Source: an uncultured Lachnospiraceae bacterium (GTDB lineage: Bacteria > Bacillota > Clostridia > Lachnospirales > Lachnospiraceae). Taken from it: a stretch of DNA of 64,000 nt. Location of the stretch: contig URSA01000013.1 of the NCBI GenBank assembly GCA_900550475.1, positions 9,754-73,753 of the forward strand, read 5' to 3'. Each line of letters starts with the position of its first letter. Within the stretch, counting starts at the first letter, position 1. The notes beneath the pieces are model-generated. The model ran no database searches and was not told the origin of the DNA. It saw only the letters and a program-made list of their open reading frames with translations. Position numbers and translations under genes: made by a program. Shown here in pieces: positions 23,589 to 32,628 of the stretch.

Positions 23589-24848
23589 TCACCCGGGCTC
23601 AGCTATGCGGCTGACAGCCACATAGATGCGGGAGATGGCATACCAGGTGGCAAAGTCCGTGACGCCTGTCCGGGGAAGCCCGAAGATCTCCTGAAAGACG
23701 CGCACCGCCTCGGCAGTCCGGGGGCCGTAGATGCCGTCAGCCACCAGAGTGGGAATGGCGGGATAGTTTTCCGCGATGCGGTTTAGCTGCTGCTGCAGCT
23801 GGCGGACTTTTTCGCCGGAGGAGCCGATGGTCAGGTTGTAGCCCGGGAAGGAGGTGGGAACGCCGGAGATCACATCCGCAGAGTTGATATACATGTCGTT
23901 GCCGTAGTAGTAGCGGATGATCTCGATGGCGGAATAGCCCTCATCGCCCAGGTACTTGGAGCCCCACTGGCTCAGACCGGAGCAGGTGACCCGCCTGCCG
24001 TCGCAGTAGGAGGTGAAGATGGGCTGGCGCACCCCGGGGCGGGACAGGTAATTGTTGAAGATATTGTCCACAAGTCTGTCTATGTTCTCGTAGGTATTGC
24101 GGCCGTAGATCCACTTCTGGTCGTAAGCGGTGGAGCTTGTGATCGTAAAGTCGTACCCCCTGTTCCGGTACCACTCCGTGTAAACCCGGTTAAGGGTGAA
24201 GGACATGATTGCCAGTATGTTGGCGTAGATGGTCGCCTCTGACCAGGTGGAGTAGATTTCGGAGGAGGCAACGTTCTTGATGTAGTCGGTGTACTTGACC
24301 CAGTAGTCGGCGGCTGTCCGGTCGGAGGGCGCGCCGTCATGGACGATGACAAACTCGGGGACGACCACCCGGCTCAATACGATCTCCCCGGTCTCGTCCA
24401 CGGGCTTCACTTCCGCCTCGGGAATTTTGGGAGGATATTCGCCCCAGAGCGTGTGGGCGGGGATGATGACCCGTTTCTCCTCTTCCTCCGTGGCGGCGAG
24501 CGGATTCATGCGGATGGGCTGCTGGGAGAGGGTGTCGGAAAAAAGCTCGGAACCTGAGACGGAAACCGGCTCATATCTGGGGGCGGTGATGACGAGATTG
24601 TACTCGGAGTAGGGCTGCACCTCACTGTCCGGGTCGAAGCTGTACTCGACGGGTGGTGTGGGGAGGGAGACAATGTCCGTCAGACCGGAAATGTCCGTGG
24701 TAAGTTCTGCCAGCGTCTCTCCCGGATTGCCTGCGGAGGAGATGGACACCACAGCGCCGGCAATGGGAATCTGCCCCAGCGCGGAGGTGACCGAAATGCG
24801 CATGGATCCGGTGTCCGGCATCTGGGCGGTCTGTAAAACTTTTTGCAT
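23589..24848 (-). CDS. SpoIID-like protein with C-terminal peptidoglycan-binding domain
   Basis: 419 residues from MQKVLQTAQ, with a GAGG site. Three parts: an N-terminal beta-sandwich (about residues 10-105, resembling carboxypeptidase-regulatory or Cna-B folds), a SpoIID/LytB-like region (about 180-330, ending GLSQWGSKYLGDEGYS and IEIIRYYYG), and a PG_binding_1 domain (about 335-415, with GSSGEKVRQLQQQL and DGIYGPRTAEAVRVFQ). SpoIID itself cleaves glycan strands during spore engulfment. No signal peptide or membrane helix is visible, so export or mother-cell spore-coat location is open. TATAAT at 24886-24881 is a candidate -10, inside GCATATAATG, which also suits a sporulation sigma factor. 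Confidence 0.82.
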   Translation of the reverse strand: MQKVLQTAQMPDTGSMRISVTSALGQIPIAGAVVSISSAGNPGETLAELTTDISGLTDIVSLPTPPVEYSFDPDSEVQPYSEYNLVITAPRYEPVSVSGSELFSDTLSQQPIRMNPLAATEEEEKRVIIPAHTLWGEYPPKIPEAEVKPVDETGEIVLSRVVVPEFVIVHDGAPSDRTAADYWVKYTDYIKNVASSEIYSTWSEATIYANILAIMSFTLNRVYTEWYRNRGYDFTITSSTAYDQKWIYGRNTYENIDRLVDNIFNNYLSRPGVRQPIFTSYCDGRRVTCSGLSQWGSKYLGDEGYSAIEIIRYYYGNDMYINSADVISGVPTSFPGYNLTIGSSGEKVRQLQQQLNRIAENYPAIPTLVADGIYGPRTAEAVRVFQEIFGLPRTGVTDFATWYAISRIYVAVSRIAEPG

Positions 24849-24900
24849 AGAAGAACCTCGGTAGAAATTCACTTACAGCCATTATATGCAGAAAATATGT

Positions 24901-24929
24901 TTGCGTGATATATGGTGCAATGCTATAAT
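24901..24929 (+). promoter_or_regulatory. Promoter of the DUF5717 operon
   Basis: TTGCGT at 24901-24906, 17-base spacer, perfect TATAAT at 24924-24929. It overlaps the divergent promoter region of the SpoIID-like gene. Confidence 0.7.
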
Positions 24930-24963
24930 GAGAAGAGAAATTTGTCAAAAGAGGGTGAGCGGC

Positions 24964-27900
24964 ATGCAGGAAGTGATAGACAGACTTTTGGAGGGGAACT
25001 TTGATTATGAAAACGGTTCTCTTGATTTTTCGTGCACAAAGCTGGAGCTCACCATAAAAAAAGGCGAGTGTGTCCGCGGGTCTTTCCGGATCTATGCGGG
25101 AAGCGGACGCTATACCAAAGGAAGCGTGATTTCCTCCGACGGCAGGATGGAGTGCCTCACCCCGGAATTTGTGGGCTGTGAGGAAGAAATCTCCTATTGT
25201 TTTCACGGTGAAAACATGGAGGAGGGGGATGTTGTAAAGGGCGAGTTCTATGTGATCAGCAATCAGGGAGAATATTATCTTCCCTTTGTGGTCACGGTGG
25301 AGTATGCGGTGCTGACCTCCTCCTTGGGTAATATCCGCAACCTCTTTCACTTTGCAAATCTGGTAAAGACAAGCCCCACGGAGGCTGTGGATATCTTTTA
25401 TTCCCCTGATTTCAAAAATGTGTTCAACGGAAGCGACTGGCAGTATTACGACTATTACCGGGGACTGTCCGCATTTCAGGGCAACAGACAGAATATCGAG
25501 GAATTTCTCATCGGCATTAACAAAAAACAGAAGATAGAGTACCTGACGGATGCCACGGAGCTTAGGGTGGAGGAGCCGGAGGGAGTTGTGGAGCTTTCTT
25601 TGACGATCACCAGAAACGGCTGGGGCTATACGAACCTGGCGGTCAGCACGGAGGGAGAGTTTGTTTTCACGGAGATCGACACCGTTACGGAGGCGGATTT
25701 TGCGGGAAACAGGTTCCGGCTTCCCGTATACATAGACAGCCGCCGTCTCCACGACGGAAATAATTTCGGCGAGGTACGGCTTTGCAGCGGATGTGACGAG
25801 ATCAAAATTCCTGTAACGGTCAAATACAGAGGCGCGGGAAAGGCCGGAAGGCGCAGCGTGGAGAGTGACCGGCAGACCGTGCAGCTGATGCAGTATTATC
25901 AGGCGTTCCGGTTAAAGCGGATCAGCACCGACACATGGATGAAGGAGAGCGGCAAGCTGGTGGAGCGCATGATCTCGGCGGACGACAAAGATATGGCGGC
26001 GAGACTGTTTCAGGCGCAGCTCCTTGTGACGGAGGAGCGTTTCAATGAGGCACAGTGGATTCTGGATCATGTAGCGGATATGCTGGATCGGGAGGAACGA
26101 AGGGATCCCGTGACCGAGGCGTACTATCTCTACCTGACCACCCTGATCCACCGGGAGGAGTCCTATGTGAACCGGATCGCGGAGCAGGTGGAGAGCCTAT
26201 ATAAGAAAAACCGGGGAGAATGGCGGCTGGCGTGGCTTCTTTTGTATCTCTCCGAGGAATATAACCGCAGCTTTACCAAGAAATGGATGTTTTTGGAGGA
26301 GCAGTACGAGAGGGGCTGCAGCAGCCCGATCATATATATAGAAGCGCTGCTGCTGGTTAACCTAAGCCCCGCGCTTCTCATCAAGCTGGGAGCCTTTGAA
26401 CGGCAGGTGCTCTGGTTCGGCGCGCGCAATGAGATGCTTTCCGGGGATGTGATCATGCAGTTTCTGTATCTGATGGCAAAAGAGCGGGAGTATTCGTCCC
26501 TTCTGTACCGGACGCTGGTGACCTGCTATCAGACCAGAGCCGATGTGCGGGTTTTGCAGGAGATCTGCAGCCAGCTGATCAAGGGCGGAAAGACCGGAAA
26601 GCAGTATTTCAAATGGTATAAGCGCGGCGTGGAGCAGGAGCTTCGCATTACCAGACTCTACGAGCATTATCTGATGAGCGTGGACAGAAACACCACCGAG
26701 GCGCTGCCCAAGATGGTGCTGATGTATTTTTCCTATCAGAACAATCTGGACTATGAGCTGGCGTCCTTTTTGTACGCCAATGTGCACCGCAACAGGGCAG
26801 GCTTCCCCGAGCTTTATGAAAGCTACCGGAACCAGACGGAACAGTTTATGCTGGAGCAGATCCTGAAAAGAAGGATCAACCGGGATCTGGCATATTTGTA
26901 TAAGAATCTGCTGGAGCCGCAGATGATCACGCCCCGGATCGCGGAGGGACTTGCGGAGCTGGTGTTTATGAACAGCGTGCAGACGGAGCAGCCGGGAATC
27001 CGCTTTGCGGTGGTCTGCGGACAGGGAAAGAAGGATACGGAATACTACCCCCTGACGGACGGAAGGGCGCTGGTGCCCATGCCTGGCACGGAGGACAGGA
27101 TCCTGTTTGAGGACACCTGCCACAACCGCTATATTTCCGATGTTTCCTACACGGTGGAGAAGCTTATGCTGCCGGGTAAGCTCGTGAAGCTCATCGCTCC
27201 CATGGTGGGCGACAGCCGCAATCTGAATCTGTATCTCTGCATGAACGGCAGGGAGGTCGCGGAGGTGACGGCGGAGAACGAGGAGCGGTTCGGCTTCCTC
27301 CTGCAGGATGAGGACATTACGGATGAGGTGAAGCGTGATATCGGCATGCGCCTTATGAAGTACGATTACGAGAATGACAAGATCAAGGAGCTGGACGATT
27401 ATCTGGAGCAGGTCCGGCCGGAGCTTCTGAACGGAAAGGAACGGAACGACGTCCTGCACTATCTGGTACTGCGGGGAAAGGAGAGCATCGCTTACGACTG
27501 GCTTTCATGGTACGGCCCTTATGGCATGGACGCCAAGACGCTGATGCGGCTTTGCAGCAGACTGATCAAGAACAATGAGTTTGTGGAGGACAGCGTGATT
27601 TTGGAGGGCGTCCGCTATGCATTCCGGCGCGGCAAGTACGATGAGCATTGCCTGCGGTATCTCTCCCTCTATCTGCGGGGGATGACCAAGGAATTGCGGG
27701 ATGTATACAAGGCGGCGGAGGACTTCAACGTAGATACCTATGAGCTGTGTGAGAAGATGCTGATTCAGATGCTGTTCTCCGGCTCGTTTGTGGGGGAGAA
27801 AATGCAGATTTTCCGCAGCTATGTGGCAGGCGGCGCAAAGCCGGATGTGGAGGAGGCATTCCTTTCCCAGTGCGCTTATGATTATTATGTGAAGGACAGA

Positions 27901-28527
27901 CTGACGGACGGCTATGTGTTTGAGGAGATGGCGAGGCTGCAGCGTCAGGGAGAGATCCTTCACCGTGTCTGCAAGCTGGCATTCATCAAGTATTATGCGG
28001 AGAACAGGAGCGTTGTGACACCGGAGGAAGAGGTGTTTTTGCGGGAGTACATACGGGAGCTTCTGGCGGACAGGATCCGGCTTAAAATGTTCCTTGAGTT
28101 TGCGGAGCTGGACGATGCCATAAGGGAGCAGATGGCTGACCGGACGATTGTGGAATACAAGGCACAGCCGGGAGTGCGCGCCGTGATGCACTACTGTCTG
28201 GAGCATGCGGAGGGCGAGGAGCCGGAGTATCTGACCGAGGAGATGAACGAGGTCTACGGCGGCGTGTGCTTTAAGGATTTTGTGCTGTTCTTCGGGGAAC
28301 GGCTGCAATATTACATCGTGGAAGAGAGCGAGGGGGAGGAGCAGCTCACGGAGAGCGCTACCATCCGGAAGAGCGACACCGGCAGCATGGGAGCGGAGGG
28401 AAAGTTCAATCTGCTCAATGATATCAGCATCAGCGGCACGCTGCAGGACTATGAGACGGTGGATAAGCTGCTCGCGGAATACCAGTACAAGGAATTTATG
28501 AAAAACGGGCTGTTTGCATTGAGGTAG
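24964..28527 (+). CDS. Giant DUF5717-like protein, first gene of unknown operon
   Basis: 1,187 residues from ATG 24964 (site AGAGGGTGAG); upstream in-frame starts precede the TATAAT promoter. No signal peptide or membrane helix. The first 320 residues look like beta-sandwich domains (KLELTIKKGECVRGSFRI; VVELSLTITRNGWGYTNL). The rest, from about residue 320 to 1120, is mostly helical with tandem helix pairs, like an alpha-solenoid scaffold. I believe this matches Pfam DUF5717, an uncharacterised Lachnospiraceae family. The next gene encodes an actin/Hsp70-fold ATPase 23 bases away. It may be a large cytoplasmic scaffold or ATPase partner; no catalytic motif was found. Confidence 0.8.
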   Translation: MQEVIDRLLEGNFDYENGSLDFSCTKLELTIKKGECVRGSFRIYAGSGRYTKGSVISSDGRMECLTPEFVGCEEEISYCFHGENMEEGDVVKGEFYVISNQGEYYLPFVVTVEYAVLTSSLGNIRNLFHFANLVKTSPTEAVDIFYSPDFKNVFNGSDWQYYDYYRGLSAFQGNRQNIEEFLIGINKKQKIEYLTDATELRVEEPEGVVELSLTITRNGWGYTNLAVSTEGEFVFTEIDTVTEADFAGNRFRLPVYIDSRRLHDGNNFGEVRLCSGCDEIKIPVTVKYRGAGKAGRRSVESDRQTVQLMQYYQAFRLKRISTDTWMKESGKLVERMISADDKDMAARLFQAQLLVTEERFNEAQWILDHVADMLDREERRDPVTEAYYLYLTTLIHREESYVNRIAEQVESLYKKNRGEWRLAWLLLYLSEEYNRSFTKKWMFLEEQYERGCSSPIIYIEALLLVNLSPALLIKLGAFERQVLWFGARNEMLSGDVIMQFLYLMAKEREYSSLLYRTLVTCYQTRADVRVLQEICSQLIKGGKTGKQYFKWYKRGVEQELRITRLYEHYLMSVDRNTTEALPKMVLMYFSYQNNLDYELASFLYANVHRNRAGFPELYESYRNQTEQFMLEQILKRRINRDLAYLYKNLLEPQMITPRIAEGLAELVFMNSVQTEQPGIRFAVVCGQGKKDTEYYPLTDGRALVPMPGTEDRILFEDTCHNRYISDVSYTVEKLMLPGKLVKLIAPMVGDSRNLNLYLCMNGREVAEVTAENEERFGFLLQDEDITDEVKRDIGMRLMKYDYENDKIKELDDYLEQVRPELLNGKERNDVLHYLVLRGKESIAYDWLSWYGPYGMDAKTLMRLCSRLIKNNEFVEDSVILEGVRYAFRRGKYDEHCLRYLSLYLRGMTKELRDVYKAAEDFNVDTYELCEKMLIQMLFSGSFVGEKMQIFRSYVAGGAKPDVEEAFLSQCAYDYYVKDRLTDGYVFEEMARLQRQGEILHRVCKLAFIKYYAENRSVVTPEEEVFLREYIRELLADRIRLKMFLEFAELDDAIREQMADRTIVEYKAQPGVRAVMHYCLEHAEGEEPEYLTEEMNEVYGGVCFKDFVLFFGERLQYYIVEESEGEEQLTESATIRKSDTGSMGAEGKFNLLNDISISGTLQDYETVDKLLAEYQYKEFMKNGLFALR

Positions 28528-28550
28528 GCTGTTCGGGAAAGGGAGTTACA

Positions 28551-29825
28551 GTGAAGGACAAGTTGATCGTAGGCTATGATCTGGGTGACCGGTATTCGCA
28601 GATCAGCTATTGGACAAATGAAGGAACAGAGCCGGAAACCTTGTCCATGGTTGCGGGCGGAGAGAGCTACAATATTCCGACCCTGCTGTGCAAGCGGCAG
28701 GGGGTGAGCCAGTGGTTTTTCGGAAAGGACGCCCGGAAACGCGCCGGACAGGACGACAGCTTCTTAATCCGGGATCTGGTTTCCCTCGCAAGGGCGGGCG
28801 AGCCGGTGAAGGTGGAGGAAGAAGAATTTGATCCGACGGCGCTTCTGACGCTGTTTGTGAAGCGCAGCATGGCGCTTCTGACCGCCACATGCGGGACGGA
28901 CAGAATGGAAGGGCTGATGATCACCTGTGAAAAGCTGGACGGCAGGATGGTGGAAATTCTGAATGAGGTGGTGTCCAGACTGGATCTTAAGGCGGGACAC
29001 ATCTATTTTCAGGGGCATGTGGAGAGCTTTTACTACTACACAATCCATCAGCCGGAGGAACTTTGGAGCAGACAGGTGATGGTGTTTGACCGCCGTGGGG
29101 ACGAGGTGTGCGTCTACCGGCTGGAGTGCAACCGCAGAACCACGCCCGTGGTGGCGTTTGTGGACGAGGAGACCTATCCGCTCCCGGATCCGGGAAAGAC
29201 AGTGGAGGAGCTGACGCCCGACGAGAGCGGGCGCATGGATGAGCAGTTTCTGGAGATTTTGAAAACCTCCTGCGAGGGACGGCTGATCTCCTCCGCCTAT
29301 CTGATCGGAGAGGGCTTCGACGAGGAGTGGATGAAGGAATCCCTGCGTTATCTTTGCAGGGGGCGCAGGGTTTTTCAGGGAAACAATCTGTATAGCAAGG
29401 GCGCCTGCTTTGCCATGCGGGAGAAGCTTTCCGCAAGCGATGTGGGCAGGACGCATGTATTTCTGGGTAATGAAAAGCTCAAGGCAAATGTGGGAATGCG
29501 CCTGCTGAGACAGGGTGAGGAATCCTATTACGCGCTTCTGGATGCGGGGCAGAGCTGGTTTGACGTACACGCAGAGCTGGATTTTATGCTGGTGGAGGAG
29601 AACACCTTTTCCCTGATTGTCACGCCCCTAAACGGCAGGAACGTAAAGCATGCCACGGTGACGCTGGATGGGCTTTCCATCAGAAAGGGCGCGGCGTCGA
29701 GGCTGCATATGGAGATGCATATGTCGTCTGAAACCTGCATTGAGATGGAGATTGAGGACAGAGGCTTCGGGGAGATCTTCCCCGCCAGCTATCAGAAATG
29801 GACGGAGAGTTTTGAGGTAGAGTAA
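28551..29825 (+). CDS. DUF5716-like actin/Hsp70-fold ATPase
   Basis: 424 residues from GTG 28551 (site GGGAG). The N-terminus VGYDLGDRYSQISYW is a phosphate-1 motif of the actin/Hsp70/sugar-kinase superfamily. VMVFDRRGDEVCVYRLE resembles phosphate-2, and LIGEGFDEEWMKESL with LYSKGACFAM resembles the adenosine motif and the following helix. The last 100 residues look like a beta-rich domain, as in Hsp70 substrate-binding regions. I believe it belongs to DUF5716. It probably binds ATP and drives or regulates assembly of the other three products. The catalytic residues are only partly conserved, so ATPase activity is unproven. Confidence 0.8.
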   Translation: MKDKLIVGYDLGDRYSQISYWTNEGTEPETLSMVAGGESYNIPTLLCKRQGVSQWFFGKDARKRAGQDDSFLIRDLVSLARAGEPVKVEEEEFDPTALLTLFVKRSMALLTATCGTDRMEGLMITCEKLDGRMVEILNEVVSRLDLKAGHIYFQGHVESFYYYTIHQPEELWSRQVMVFDRRGDEVCVYRLECNRRTTPVVAFVDEETYPLPDPGKTVEELTPDESGRMDEQFLEILKTSCEGRLISSAYLIGEGFDEEWMKESLRYLCRGRRVFQGNNLYSKGACFAMREKLSASDVGRTHVFLGNEKLKANVGMRLLRQGEESYYALLDAGQSWFDVHAELDFMLVEENTFSLIVTPLNGRNVKHATVTLDGLSIRKGAASRLHMEMHMSSETCIEMEIEDRGFGEIFPASYQKWTESFEVE

Positions 29826-30659
29826 GTGAGCAGAGTGATTTTATGTACAGGTGAGTACGCCAAAACTCCATACTATTTTGAAAATCTGGGCATCCGCGTA
29901 TTCTCGGCGGAGGAGCTGTGCTATGTGCTGAAGGAAAATGCTTTTCTGTTGGACAGGGAGATTCTGGACAAGAAGCTGGTGCGCTTTATCGACGAGAGCC
30001 TGGGGCTTTCGGAGCTGGCGGCGCAGCTGTACCCCATGCTGCACAGAAAGGTTTCCGTGAGCGCCTTTGTGGGAGTCATTCTGGAATATGTGGGCTTCTA
30101 TGACGGCGATACGGTGAAGAAAACAGAGGAGATCTACCGGGCGGGCGCCAACCTGAACGTATATGAAAAGCTGAAAAGCCGGGTGGATCACATGGTGGAG
30201 AGCGGGCGCTATGCGAACGCGCTGGCGGAGTATGATGCGCTGCTCATGCAGCTTCCCGAGGGGGAGAAGGAGCTAAGCTCCGCCATCCTGCACAATATGG
30301 GCGTGGCGTTCTGCGGATTGTTTGCGTTTGAGAGCGCGGAGAAGCGGTTCCGTGCCGCCTATGACCTGATCCCGCGGCAGGACGAGCTGGTCTGTGCGCT
30401 GGCGGCAAAGCGCATGTCCATGGAGGAGGATGACTATATCGCCTACGCGGCGGGCTTCCCCGAGTATTACGAGGAGACGCTTGAGGTGGAAAAGAAGGTC
30501 GAAGTGCTGCGCAGGCAGTTTGAGGAGAGCGAACAGGAAGCGGAGCTTGCGGAATGTCTTTCCCACAAGGAGGACGGAAGCGTCGCGCTTTATTATGAGG
30601 AGATGGACAGGATCGCACAGAGATTGAAGGAAGAGTACCGGACGAGCGTGACCGGCTGA
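29826..30659 (+). CDS. TPR-like helical protein of the DUF5716/5717 operon
   Basis: 277 residues from GTG 29826, which begins right after the TAA of the previous gene, so translation is coupled. The N-terminal 110 residues (SRVILCTGEYAKTPYYFENL) have no recognised fold. Residues about 115-205 contain two or three helix pairs with the TPR pattern (ALAEYDALLMQLPEG; AILHNMGVAFCGLFAFESAE). The C-terminus is a charged helix. No signal peptide or membrane helix. The TPR-like region suggests a protein-protein adaptor. Function unknown; position between the ATPase and the membrane protein supports a shared complex. Confidence 0.75.
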   Translation: MSRVILCTGEYAKTPYYFENLGIRVFSAEELCYVLKENAFLLDREILDKKLVRFIDESLGLSELAAQLYPMLHRKVSVSAFVGVILEYVGFYDGDTVKKTEEIYRAGANLNVYEKLKSRVDHMVESGRYANALAEYDALLMQLPEGEKELSSAILHNMGVAFCGLFAFESAEKRFRAAYDLIPRQDELVCALAAKRMSMEEDDYIAYAAGFPEYYEETLEVEKKVEVLRRQFEESEQEAELAECLSHKEDGSVALYYEEMDRIAQRLKEEYRTSVTG

Positions 30660-30669
30660 AAGGAAATCT

Positions 30670-31860
30670 ATGGGGCTTTTGAAGTGGCTGTTTGGCAGCA
30701 GGAAAAAAGAGAAGGAAGAGGAGCAGCAGGAGGACTGGGACAAGCTTGTATGCAGGCGGGATCAGATCGACATTGACGATGAGATCGAGAGAACCAGATA
30801 CCTGACAAGCTGCATGGAGCAGCTCGGGGAGGCGGAGAAGGAGATCAATCTTCTGTCAGGGGAGTATTCCCTTGTGACCTCCTACCTGACGGATATGGAG
30901 GAGATTGAGTCCCTGCCGCAGGAGCAGGCGGAGGAGATCAAGTCGGTCGCCGGAAAGATGCTTGCGCTTGAAAAGGAGAGACAGCGCTATCTGGACAAAA
31001 AGGAGCGCATGACGGACAGCGAGTACCACAAGATGCGCGCACAGGAGGACGAGGCAGAGAAGGGTATCGCAAAGTTGAAGGAAGCGGAGCGGTATCAGAA
31101 ACTGGTAAAGCAGGATCTCGCCAAGCTGGACGGGGAGCGTCACGCCTACGGATACCGCAGGAATGAGCTGAGAACTATGCTGGCAAATCTGCGCGGAATG
31201 GCGATGATCTGTCTGGTGGCGCTGGCAGTTTGTATTCTCATGCTTCTGGTGTTACAGTTCGGATTTTCCATGGATACCGCCGTGGGCTATTATGTGGCGG
31301 TGGGAGCGGCTGCGGTCGCCATCACGGTCTTGTACCTGAAATACACCGATGCGGACAGGGAGCTTACCCGGGTGGAGAAGGCGCAGAACAGGCTGATCCA
31401 GCTGCAGAACACGGTGAAGATCCGTTACATAAACAATGTGAATCTCCTGGACTATCTTTATTTGAAATATGATGTGGACAGCGCTGCAAAGCTGCAGCAG
31501 CTCTGGGAGCTGTATCAGGCGGAGAAGGAGGAGCGCAGACAGTACGCGGAGGCGGAGGCAAGGTATGATTACAACAAAAAACAGCTTTCCGCACTGCTTT
31601 CGCGGTACAGGGTGAAGGATCCCGACCGTTTTGTGCTCCGCCCGGCGTCACTGGTGGACAGCAGGGAGATGATAGAGCTGCGCCACGAGCTGATCGTCCG
31701 CAGACAGGCGCTGCGCAAGCAGCTTGAGTACAACAAGGAGCTTGCGGGCACGGCGCAGCAGGAAATCAAGGATATCGCCATGAAGCATCCGCAGTATGCG
31801 GCGGAGATCCGGGAGATGCTCGAAAAAGCAGAAAATAGCTTGATTTATGAAAATGAGTGA
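30670..31860 (+). CDS. Membrane-anchored coiled-coil protein of the DUF5716/5717 operon
   Basis: 396 residues. The N-terminus MGLLKWLFGSRKKEKEEEQQ is short and basic. Residues about 45-175 are predicted coiled coil, with a two-helix membrane hairpin at about 178-230 (AMICLVALAVCILMLLVLQF; YYVAVGAAAVAITVLYL). A second coiled coil runs from about 233 to the end. Both arms should face the cytoplasm. It starts 10 bases after the previous gene. It is the likely membrane anchor of the operon's products. There is no terminator before purC, so read-through is possible. Confidence 0.78.
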   Translation: MGLLKWLFGSRKKEKEEEQQEDWDKLVCRRDQIDIDDEIERTRYLTSCMEQLGEAEKEINLLSGEYSLVTSYLTDMEEIESLPQEQAEEIKSVAGKMLALEKERQRYLDKKERMTDSEYHKMRAQEDEAEKGIAKLKEAERYQKLVKQDLAKLDGERHAYGYRRNELRTMLANLRGMAMICLVALAVCILMLLVLQFGFSMDTAVGYYVAVGAAAVAITVLYLKYTDADRELTRVEKAQNRLIQLQNTVKIRYINNVNLLDYLYLKYDVDSAAKLQQLWELYQAEKEERRQYAEAEARYDYNKKQLSALLSRYRVKDPDRFVLRPASLVDSREMIELRHELIVRRQALRKQLEYNKELAGTAQQEIKDIAMKHPQYAAEIREMLEKAENSLIYENE

Positions 31861-31920
31861 TATATGATTGTGCTGTATGGGGCTCTTTGGGGAAAACAAT
31901 AAATTAAGAGGAGAAAAACA

Positions 31921-32628
31921 ATGAAGAAACTGGAGCAGCTTTATGAAGGCAAGGCAAAGAAAGTGTTTAAGACGGATGATCCCGATGTGCTGATCGTGGA
32001 TTACAAGGACGATGCGACTGCATTCAACGGCGAGAAAAAAGGAACCATTGTCGGAAAAGGCGTCATCAACAACAAAATGACCAACCATGTGTTTAAGATG
32101 CTGGAAAAAGAGGGCGTTCCCACACACTTCATTGAGGAGCTGAGCGACAGGGAAACCGCAGTAAAGAGAGTGGAGATCGTACCCCTTGAGGTGATTATCC
32201 GCAACGTGGCGGCAGGCAGCTTTTCCAAGAGATTGGGCGTGCCGGAGGGTACTCCGTTTGCAGAGCCGACTATCGAATTTTCCTACAAGAACGATGAACT
32301 GGGCGATCCCCTCATCAACGCTTATTTTGCAAGAGCGCTGAACCTTGCAACATGGGAGGAGATCGAGACCATCAAGAAGTATGCGTTCAAGGTAAACGAG
32401 GTGCTGAAGGCTTATTTCCTGCAGGCAGACATGAAGCTCATAGATTTTAAGATCGAGTTTGGACGTTATCACGGACAGATCATTCTGGCGGACGAGACCT
32501 CACCGGATACCTGCCGTCTGTGGGATGTCCATACCAATGAGAAGCTTGACAAGGACCGCTTCCGCAGGGATCTTGGCAATGTGGAGGAAGCATACAACGA
32601 AGTATTCAAGCGTTTGGGGTTGGCATAA
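31921..32628 (+). CDS. purC: SAICAR synthetase
   Basis: 235 residues. It joins aspartate to CAIR in purine synthesis. Motifs: KLEQLYEGKAKKVF at the ATP site, VIRNVAAGSFSKRLG, and DFKIEFGR with LADETSPDTCRLWD. Ribosome site AGAGGAG. The stop overlaps the purF start by one base (TAATG), so the two are translationally coupled. No purine riboswitch is seen in the 60 bases before it. Confidence 0.96.
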   Translation: MKKLEQLYEGKAKKVFKTDDPDVLIVDYKDDATAFNGEKKGTIVGKGVINNKMTNHVFKMLEKEGVPTHFIEELSDRETAVKRVEIVPLEVIIRNVAAGSFSKRLGVPEGTPFAEPTIEFSYKNDELGDPLINAYFARALNLATWEEIETIKKYAFKVNEVLKAYFLQADMKLIDFKIEFGRYHGQIILADETSPDTCRLWDVHTNEKLDKDRFRRDLGNVEEAYNEVFKRLGLA

